In this document: piece by piece, positions 46,762 through 54,920 of the stretch
Layout: the number at the start of each line of letters is the position of its first letter
How positions within the stretch are numbered: position 1 is the stretch's first letter
Origin: Powellomyces hirtus
Taxonomy: Eukaryota > Chytridiomycota > Chytridiomycetes > Spizellomycetales > Powellomycetaceae
Direction of reading: 5' to 3'
Assembly: GCA_025526995.1 (NCBI GenBank)
Contig: JAHLKG010000003.1
Span: forward strand, 434,001-498,000
Length of the DNA: 64,000 nucleotides
Notes under the pieces: model-generated
Told to the model about the DNA's origin: nothing
The model's input: only the letters and a program-made list of their open reading frames with translations
The model's database searches: none
Position numbers and translations under genes: made by a program

Positions 46762-47002
46762 TGTTAGCGTGTACAGACTCTGTCATTGAGTCACAACTGC
46801 GCCATCGCAGAGCATATCACGCGATCACGTGCAACCCACGTGATCAACTCCGATATAAGTAGTTTTCCTTCCATACTTAATATATCGATGGGACTTTTCT
46901 CTTTTTCTCCAATCAAGTGGGATTAAGTTACTTCGTTGTTTTGCTCAGTCAACTACCCTGAAAGCTTCCTCAACTATCTACCCAGATACTCTCAGACCAA
47001 CA
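46762..47002 (+). repeat. copia 3' LTR
   Basis: 241 bp; partner of 34303-34543. Preceded directly by the polypurine tract GAGTGGGGG and followed by AGATC. Confidence 0.95.
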
Positions 47003-47670
47003 AGATCCATGGACAAAGCCACCTTGAAGACATCATGGAATTTCAACAGGACATGGACCTGTGTACCATGGACATTCTCATATGTAAAGGAAAAGTTGAA
47101 CAGCAGACACGGGAGGCGCTGTGCCCATTCTGTCTTTTCAACGAAGAATTGGGGGCCACGGACCGCATGCGAGCGTAAGATTGCGTTGGACACAATTTCA
47201 TTCACTTCAAATGTAATCTCACACGTCTTGATAGCTTTCCTCATGTAAATCGGCTGCATGTGCATCTGTGCCGACACCTCACGGAATTGGATGAAGAAAA
47301 TATGCATTCATGTCCCTTTGCCATGTGTGCAAATGACTTCACGGTCATTGACCTCGCCAATCATCTAATCACGGCACATCATGTGGCACTCATGGGCTTG
47401 ACACCGGAAGGAGTGTCAAACATGGCTTCACACAGCATGCAATTCCATGTGCGATCCAGCAGCCAGCAAAAAAAGGGTCACTCATCTGACACGGACGGCA
47501 ACGACAGCATGCCAAAGAAACGGATTAGCACCAGCTGCCCCGACATGTTTTGCAAGAATCTTACCATGGGAAGGGCACAGCCCAGCACGGAAGCAGGTCC
47601 AAGCATGGGAGCACGCAAGGCGGAGGGTACGAGCATGCCACGGGATACCATTGACGAGTTGGATATGTAG
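47003..47670 (+). pseudogene. C2H2 zinc-finger gene, 3' part
   Basis: Continuation of the frame left at 34302. Joining across the element (one AGATC copy removed) keeps frame and completes a C-x2-C-x12-H-x3-H finger whose Cys pair is on the left and whose His pair (HGQSH) is at 47008-47022. A CPFC motif follows; a GTAAGA...TAG intron (47175-47234) joins in phase to 47235-47670. That last exon contains another finger, CPFAMCANDF...HLITAHH (C-x4-C-x11-H-x4-H). The joined model would be 268 residues. The specific family is not recognised. As it stands the gene is interrupted by 12.7 kb. Confidence 0.6.
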
Positions 47671-47966
47671 ACATGTAGACAGACATGTAGACATCCGGAA
47701 GATAAGCTGCCGCATGTATATTTCCAAATCATTACTGCCCACTGGCTTGGCACAACACTCGATCCTGCAGACACTTTTTCCCAGATCATAGCACACCACA
47801 GCGTGAAATCTTTTGATCATGCATTCAAAAAATCATGACATTTATACATGCGGGAGGAAAAAAAAGACATCCTCCATGCTAAACACAAAAGAATGCATGT
47901 GCATGCCAACCCCGACGTACAGAAAGCACATGCATGGTTCTCCTTCATGCAAATCAAAGCGCATGC

Positions 47967-48018
47967 TGTCGCAGGCCACTGGGGAAAGCACTAGTGCTTT
48001 CCCCAGTGGCCTGCGACA
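47967..48018. repeat. 52-bp perfect palindrome
   Basis: Two 26-bp arms with no spacer, centre between 47992 and 47993 (core AAAGCACTAGTGCTTT). The match ends at both sides (C opposite C). It lies between the 3' ends of two convergent predicted genes. It could form a long hairpin or cruciform. Confidence 0.95.
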
Positions 48019-48036
48019 CATGCGGTGTCGGCATGC

Positions 48037-48974
48037 TCATGAAAGCCTCTGACCTGAAAGCTTCGCAGCCATGAAAACTTCCATGTCCACCGCAGTAATG
48101 CCCTGCACGCCCGCAATCCGCTGCATGCACCGCTCCACATGGGCTAGCTGCGCCGTCCCAAATCTATGCAGAAATCCATGGATGTGGCTGGCCCATGCAT
48201 CTGCAAACGTAGCATTGCAGCATGTGAAGTCATGCCCCGTGTAGTCCCGTGACCCTTCCATAATCTGCTTGGCAGGCATGTCGTCCCCATGCCCTCCGAA
48301 CTACATACATGACCTCCCTGCCTTCTTTCCAGGAACATTGGCAATCTTGATGTTGGCAGTTCCATGATCCAGCATGAACCGCAGCGCCATGGTGCGGGAA
48401 GGGAAAAGCATGGCAAACTGGTAGTCCATGCCATGCTCTGTCACATGCACGCGTCCCCAAACATGCGACGGCATGGTCTTGCTGTGCCGCGGCATTTTCA
48501 TGTGGAAGTATTCCCTGTAGAAGGACCATGCATGTGACGGTTTGACATGGTCAATCACGACCACGTTTGCGCATGTGCCAAGCCGTGGCAGCATGCCGTC
48601 CCCTCGTGAGAACTCGTCTAGGTGAGACAAAATTAGGTTTATGTTTGTAGGAGAGAAACTGAATGAACAAGTACTTACGAGTCATGGCTGCTACAACGTT
48701 TGCAGCATGCTCTGCAAAGAGGCGTGCCTCCCGGGAATGCATAGGTCTGTCCATGGGGAACGGCGCACGCATGAGTGCCATGTCCCTATCATGCTGTGTC
48801 ACATGCACCTGTTTGCAAATTGTGTCAGAAAACAAGATGTCTGTCTGGCACCGACATGGGAAGACGCACCGCAGCAGGCTTGGCCAGCAAGTGTGCTGAC
48901 GGAATGTAAACATGCCCAGCATGCACAGGCATGGCCGGGGTTGGCATGGCAGCGCTCTTGAAAAATTTGTCCAT
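48037..48974 (-). CDS. unrecognised protein, CATG-rich locus
   Basis: Spliced minus-strand model of four exons with agreeing phases: 48974-48852, 48808-48679, 48617-48309, 48254-48037 (TGA); 259 residues. The 43-bp first intron is short, so the 5' end is uncertain. An in-frame Pro-rich stretch (about 20 Pro) lies upstream to about 49100, and another Pro-rich start is at ATG 49234. I do not recognise the family. The product is rich in Met and His and contains two similar blocks, VHVTQHDRDMALM and VHVTEHGMDYQFAM, suggesting an internal duplication. A C-terminal FTCCNATFADAWASHIHGFL region resembles a degenerate finger. Moderate to low confidence. Confidence 0.42.
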
Positions 48975-49676
48975 GCTGCCCAGAGCAGACGCATGGGGGT
49001 CGGGTGGCTTTGCAGCGGGAGGACTGGCAGCAGGCGGCGGAGGTGGGGGAGGCGGGGGAGGCAGAGGAAGCCCGGGAGGTGGGAGCAGCAGTCCACTTCT
49101 GTTGTTGGTTTGGACCTTCTTTAGCTTTGTCCCCTCTTGAATGGTGGACAGGAGGTTGGATGGCTTTGCAGCGTGATCCCCGCAGTAACCAGAGGAGGCG
49201 GGGGAGGCGGGGGAGGTGGGGGAGGGAGAGGCATTGTGGCAGTTGAGCAGGTAGTGTGACGATCAAGGAGAACAGCGTGGAGTTGAGAGGAGTGGGTGGC
49301 AGCGCTGAAGTTGTGAAGCCTCTTTTTTTCTTTGACTCACAGACGCAAGATCGCCAAGCCGTGGACCAGCTGTGACTCACACATGGAATCTGTCAGACCT
49401 GACTCCATGCCTATTTGGGGAAAACAAGTACACAGCCACCCATGTGCAGCGTGGAAGCATCGACGGTAATCATGATTCGATGCGGCAGTAGCCACATCTT
49501 CCAGTCGACATGTTCATCAATGCAGTTGTCATGATGACCTGTGCATGTTGAGCTTTGCGCAGGGCACAAAACTGGCAAAACTCCTCCATGGTGACTGCCG
49601 TCGCGCCATATGCATGCGAGCTAGCCTGGTCATCCAGCGAGTTGCATGCGCAAGTTCGCGGGTGCCAAAACCGTAT
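48975..49676. other. upstream region with Pro-coding repeats
   Basis: Contains two minus-strand CCTCCCCC-type runs (about 49030-49065 and 49195-49230) encoding poly-proline, and remains CATG-rich to about 49640. It may hold an extra 5' exon of the neighbouring gene. Confidence 0.4.
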
Positions 49677-50640
49677 AACAGTCCCCGTTGACTCGAATCT
49701 ATTTTATTTATGGCCTCAAGTCAAAAAACCCTATATAGGATCTCCAATACATTGTCAAGTACTGGAAATCATCGCTACTCCATCGAGTGCAGTATGAAGT
49801 AGGATATTCGTCACTACTTTTGTCTTCGCGGTATACGCAATATAGAGCATAAAAGCTTGAGTGGAAATACATCTGTTCCTTTGCGATATACGCAGAACTT
49901 TACAAATGTATACTATATGAGGTAGGTGCTACCACTCTATCATCTCTACTAAAAAGATGGGTAAGTAGGTGTTGCGCTTTCTTTAAGAAGTTGATCACCT
50001 TCTTGAGGCTCAAAGCGGAATGAGACCGCTTACTGTCAATTTCAACTGTTCCGCAGGTTCAAAGCAGAACCAGGTCACTTGAATTGATCATCACCATTGA
50101 GGTTTGAAGCAAAACGAGATTGTTCAAAGTTCAACTGTGAAGTGGTGGGTAAGCCAAATCTTAAGAGCTTCAGTGTTGCGTAATGCTGCTTCAGGCTCCT
50201 AAGTAGGGTCCGAGTATCCAATCCATTTGACAAGAAATTTGTATTTTTCTTTTTGACGTCGCTTGCTGAGGATGTTTTCCATGGCATATTCAGGTTGCCC
50301 TTGTATGGTAATGGGTACTTTGAAAGATGGCAAACGCTTATGTAACAGATGATCAGATGCAACGTGAGGTCGTAAGATGTTGACATGAAAGTATGGCCAG
50401 ATATTGTTAATAGCAGTGCCATCAAGATCTAACTGATAAGTATCAGGATGTGGTCCCTTTTCCGTGATATGGAATGGGCCTATCCACTTTGGAAGTAGTT
50501 TATTAGATTTGATATCGTTGAGTTCAACAGTTAAGTCAGTCCGATTGAGGTCGACCTGATCTCCAATAGAGAAGGCAATGGATTTTGGCCGATATTGAAT
50601 CATCATTGCGTGCACAAGCTTGTCTGCAGCCAAAGTCAGG
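49677..50640 (-). mobile_element. truncated Ty3 chromovirus copy
   Basis: Minus-strand remnant related to the nested Ty3 element. It reads DQVDLNRTDLTVELNDIKSN, WIGPFHITEKGPHPDTYQLD, HVNILRPHVASD, then a chromodomain (YAMENILSKRR, FLVKWIGYSDPT). The 3' untranslated region and polypurine tract (AACGGGGACTG, complement at about 49680) follow. The LTR is lost just after its TGTTATAC-like start. Protein-level divergence from the nested copy is visible, so it belongs to an older insertion or a sister family. Confidence 0.82.
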
Positions 50641-52376
50641 GACTTTATGTGCAACACAGTACGCGACACGTTCGACCGTGCTGCGCAGCGTGGCTGTGCA
50701 CTTGCGTTGACCAACCCTGCAAAAAGAATGTGTGCGGCGCGCGCCTTTCCTGCTCCAAAAATCCTTTCCATTGCACCGCAGGACCAAACATTCACAGTGG
50801 CAAACCAGCACATTTACATGTGACCCGCCATAGTAACCTGGCAGTAATCTGGCAGTTGACCTGCTGCAGGATGGGTTGCCCCAACCCGCTCAACCTGAAG
50901 TGGTTGTGTTCCTGTTTGGAGAGAATCCCCTTTTCTGACCATGTTTTGCTCTCTCACCGTCGGCACGCAAACCACTGCCGACACATTTGCGTTCCTGCAC
51001 CATTCCCAGCGCCATCGTGCCATTTCCAGCGCCACCGCCATTCTCAGCGCCAATGTGCCATTCCCAGCGCCGACGTGCCATTCCCAGCGCTGTTGCAATT
51101 CCTAGCGCCAACGTGACATCGCCATTCTCTGCACCAACATGTCATCGCCATTCCCAGCGCCATCGTCCCCTGTCGCCAGTGCCTCCCCATACACACTGAG
51201 CCACACACACAACGGGCCTTTCGGACTCTTTCGTCCAGAGAACAGATGGTCAAGAAGGGATCTTCATCTGCTACAATTGTCACTCTTTCTTGTACTATAT
51301 GGCTCTCCTCGAAGAGACCATCATTGAAGCTTGCGACCTCAAAGATCAGGACACATTGGGGGAAAACGAAGCCGATATTGAGTTATGGATTGATGGAGGT
51401 CACAAACAGGAAACGTCAACGGTCAAAAACACAACAATCCTGTGTATTATGAACAAATTACGTTCAATCTGACCGAAATCAAGCACGTGCTGACCTCAAG
51501 GCTATCGATAAGGATTGGTGATGGCGACACAATTGGCAAAGGGAAGCCGGATTTTACCAGCGTGAAAGCTTGCATCATCTCTTGATGAATGGACTACGGC
51601 TAACTTGCAGGGCCAACGGACGGTCAGGGTTGGACCGAGGCAGCGCCACAACAATCCTTCGCTGTAGAATTAATACTCTGGCATTCAAATTTATGCTAGA
51701 GTTATTGCACGATTGCAAGCCTGTGCACATGCAGAAGTACGGGTCCCCTACTGGGTGCCAATCTGGGCAGATGACGCCAGAGCTTGCACAAACTGCATGC
51801 AAATTCTTTCCACCGAAAGACACTGAGGCAGCTGATGCCCTCCAGGCACCTTTATTTTCTACAAGACTTACTAACAGTAGTGCTCGAGAGATGATCTCTC
51901 TATACCGGATATTAGCACAAAGTTTAAGAGCGTTTGCCGTGAACTCGAGACCTCTCTGCGCTTATGTCAGCACGCGCGTCTTGACGGAGTTTGCTGAATT
52001 CAATGTGAGGCCACGGCTGGCTAGGCTGTCTCAGGGCCTGGCTGCTGGCGGTGATGCAAGATGCAACCTGATAATGAGGGTCAATCTCTTCAGAGCAATA
52101 CTGTAAACAAAACTCACCTGTCATATTCGCTACTGTTCTCCACTGTTCTCTCAGGGTACCCAAACGTCCTCTCGGTCCTGTCCGGCTATAAATTGATGCC
52201 CCCCTGCCACTTTCCCACGTCCCTTGTTCCTACCATCCCTCAACTCCACGTAACAACCATCTGAGGTTAACAGTCAACCAATCAAAATCTAGTTTTTTTT
52301 CGAAGAAGTTCGGAAGACGCAAAGGCGAATACCTTTGTAAAGGCAACAAACCCAAACGACGCTACCATCTTCAGCT
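50641..52376. other. gene-poor accessory stretch
   Basis: No gene recognised. It holds GC-rich sequence at 50640-50820, the tandem repeat at 51001-51168, and short open frames (for example 51570-52106 plus) without motifs. TATAAA at 52187-52192 is a candidate TATA box for the gene starting at 52377. Confidence 0.4.
51001..51168. repeat. imperfect tandem repeat, unit about 18-26 bp
   Basis: About eight copies of a CATTCCCAGCGCCA core separated by short variable linkers (ATCGTGC, ACCGC, ATGTGC, GACGTGC and others). Copies differ by a few bases. A minisatellite-like array; no CRISPR features. Confidence 0.8.
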
Positions 52377-54411
52377 ATGGTACTCTTCGATATTCCTCCC
52401 ATCGGGACGATCGAGCGTCATATTCATGACATCAAAGAAATTGAAGCCCTCGCAAGAGGGGTTCTCGAGGTCCACGCGCCTCTCGACAGGATTTTGTGCG
52501 AAAGCTTCGAAAAGCTTGTCGACATGGCTGGAACCAGGGAATTTATCAAGGGGGCCGCAACACTGGGCCACTATACACGATACGTAAGGATGATGCGTGA
52601 AGATACTTTCAATTTAGGATATATTGCCCCATGGATTCTCGTCCAACAGATCGGCAAGAACCCGGACAAGAAGAATTCCGCTGGCGCTCGAGCCTTTCTA
52701 AGTAGCATTGGGAGCGGCGATGACATCCCTCCCAACTTCCAAGACATCGAGTTCGACACTCGGGAGGTATACAAGATGAAACTCCACCGGGAGGGGTTCA
52801 AGCTGGACGACGATCCTGCCTGCGTGTTCCCCAACTCGATGTGCCCCACCAGTTCGCCGCACCTTTCCAGCTACGAGCAGCTCCCGTACTATTTCAATAC
52901 CTATGGCAAATGCACCAAAGCAGTGGGCGTTTACGTCAAGTTTGTCGCCAGCGGACAGATCTCAGAGGCCTGCATTCAGGCTGAAGAAAACCGATTGCGC
53001 AAAGAAAAGTCAGAAAGAGAAGCCGCCGAAAACAAAGAACGCGAAGAACGAGAAGCCGCCGAACGCCTCGAGGAAGAGAAAGCACGACGTGCGGCAGCTG
53101 AGAAGGCAGCGGCTGAGAAACTTGCAGCACAGCGAGCTGCTGAGAAAGAAGCCGCGGACAAGCGAGCCGCTCAACGAGCTGCGGAGAAGAAAGCACAGAA
53201 AGCGGCGGAGCTCGCAGCAGCCGCCGAACATGCCGCCGCAACGCCACGAAAAGGCATTCTCAAGAAGACGTCCACTTCATTTGAAACCGTAAATGAGAAG
53301 GTCTCAGCATCATCGGGCTCGCCGGCTTGGGAGCCAGTTAAGCCTTACGGTTGCGCTAGGACTGTCAAAGGAGTCCGCTTTTTCTCGTCGGCATCTCCCC
53401 CGCTGTCGCGCAACAACCGCCACAAGAAAAGTGGCGGTTCCAGCTCCGCCGCGGCCCCGGATCCGGCTCCAATTGTCCACGAGATCAAGAAGGTGACAAA
53501 TTGGGCGCAGGCTGCCCGTGAAATTGGGGTTGCTGTCCCCGAACCCCGAACATGTGAGGAATGAGTCGATTCTCACGCCTTCAACCACGCATCCCTAATG
53601 TAATCGCCCCTCTTTCTTTTTAGCACCTGGCGAGAAGAAACCCACAGCTCAGATACCCGACCCTTACCGTACCGCAAGGAACCGTGTGGCTTCCGGGTCG
53701 ATTCAGACAGCTGCGTCCCCTACACGAGCCCCTACAACTACGGCGTCAACTCCCTCGCCCTCTCGCCGCGGCCGCCAGTCGGCTAGCTCGTCCTCATCTG
53801 CCGCTTCGCCTTCACCAGTGCCCGGCAAGCGCACGTTGTCGAACCCTTATGCTAACGCCGCAGCAGCCCGCGGCCACCAGTCCCAGCAACCAATAAGCAA
53901 TGCTCACAACACTGTCCACCAGCCTCAGCAGCAGCAGCAGCGGAGTCCCCACATGAGCTTCTCCTCCGCTGCTCCTCCGTCATCCATTGCTTACATGCTC
54001 CCCCGATCTCCCGTTGGAGTCTTCCCTGTCCCAATGTCCCCTGGATACTCCACCATGTCAGTCTACCCAACCACGTCCTACTATCCGGTTGGCTATTACC
54101 CTGCGCCGCTGGTAGCCACTTCTCCGGCTCCGCTTCATGGCCCCTTCTTTGCAACTCCGTACTCGATTCCTATGGCTCCCCAACAGCAGCACGGTACGGT
54201 GACCACTAGCACCCCGACCAGCACGGCCGCATCCCCCGTGCGCTCTCGCTTCCCCGAGCCGAACTTTGTGTTCAAGGTTCCGTACTCGAAGCGCAAACGC
54301 GAGATTGTCGAAGAGGAAGTTGAAGAAGAGGATCACGACACTTACTCCTGTGTCCCTTCTCCGCCTCGGCCAATTGCTAGGCGCAACAACAAGAAGGCCA
54401 AGTCCGCATGA
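52377..54411 (+). CDS. unrecognised 654-aa protein, Ala/Glu coiled coil and low-complexity tail
   Basis: Two exons: 52377-53553 and 53624-54411, joined in phase 1 (GTGAGG...TTTTTAG). I do not recognise the family. Residues 1-205 look globular (HIHDIKEIEALARGVLEV; LGYIAPWILVQQIGKN; LPYYFNTYGKCTKAVGVYVK). Residues 205-285 are a charged Ala/Glu/Lys/Arg coiled coil. Residues 285-654 are Ser/Pro/Gln/Tyr-rich with QQQQQ, repeated Tyr/Pro patches, and a basic nuclear-signal-like YSKRKRE before an acidic run. The C-terminus is basic (RRNNKKAKSA). A nuclear or RNA-binding role is conceivable but not shown. It is the first intact gene after the transposon region, with a TATA box 190 bp upstream. Confidence 0.72.
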
Positions 54412-54920
54412 GGGTTGCTTATTGGAATGAGCACTTTGGCCTGTTTCACAGCCTTGCTTCTCTTCACCCCCTTAATCCCCCTAACATTTCCGGCCTACGC
54501 ATGACGTAGGTGGTTAACGGACACTCCTCGTTTCTTCCCTCCCCCCCCCCCCCCCCACCTTTCTTGAGGCCTTCTGTCCCCGGCCCCACGCAAGACGTGG
54601 GTGCTTAGCGGAACAACAGCCATTTGTTTTTTTGTGATGTGAATAACATAGAACGACCCCCAGTCGCATTTGTCAGTTTTTCTGCATGTGGACTGAGTAG
54701 AACTGTTTCACCACTTTCATCCTGATGCCGCTAACCAAGCCCCACGAGAGCTTTGGGCAATAGAACAATAGATTGAAACCTGTAATAAATCTACAACACT
54801 GTAAGTCAGTCATAAACACTACAACTATCTCAACTTCAGCTTGGCGGAACCAATGATTTGAGAAGTACAACCGCACATGTAGTGTTTAAGAGTTTGGAGG
54901 CACCTATATACGTCATCTGT
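54412..54920. other. intergenic with paired hairpins
   Basis: Spacer between two convergent genes; holds the hairpin pair (described separately), a C-run at 54540-54556, and a minus-strand frame without motif. Confidence 0.5.
54494..54601 (+). other. two homologous hairpins with a compensatory pair
   Basis: Hairpin 1: CCTACG-CATGA-CGTAGG at 54494-54510. Hairpin 2: CCCACG-CAAGA-CGTGGG at 54585-54601. Both have a 6-bp stem and a 5-nt loop, a CGGC-type lead and a similar 3' flank (TGGTTAACGGA / TGCTTAGCGGA). Between copies a T-A pair became C-G, keeping the stem. They lie 83 and 174 bp after the stop of the 654-aa gene, probably in its 3' UTR. Confidence 0.7.

Larger units (their letters stand above)
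34303..47002 (+). mobile_element. Ty1/copia LTR retrotransposon (host of a nested Ty3 element)
   Basis: Complete element of 12.7 kb, about 6.2 kb without the nested insertion. It has two 241-bp LTRs, a half-tRNA-iMet primer site, a gag with zinc knuckle, and a pol in copia order (protease, integrase, chromodomain, reverse transcriptase, RNase H). A G-rich polypurine tract (46752-46761) and a 5-bp target duplication complete it. LTRs differ at three of 241 positions by eye, all G to A from 5' to 3' copy, so the insertion is fairly young. Premature stops, frameshifts and a changed catalytic Asp make it non-autonomous now. It interrupts a zinc-finger gene. Confidence 0.93.

Noticed and set aside
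51001..51168. CRISPR-like array
   Set aside because: Repeats are degenerate and spacers too short and variable; the genome is eukaryotic.
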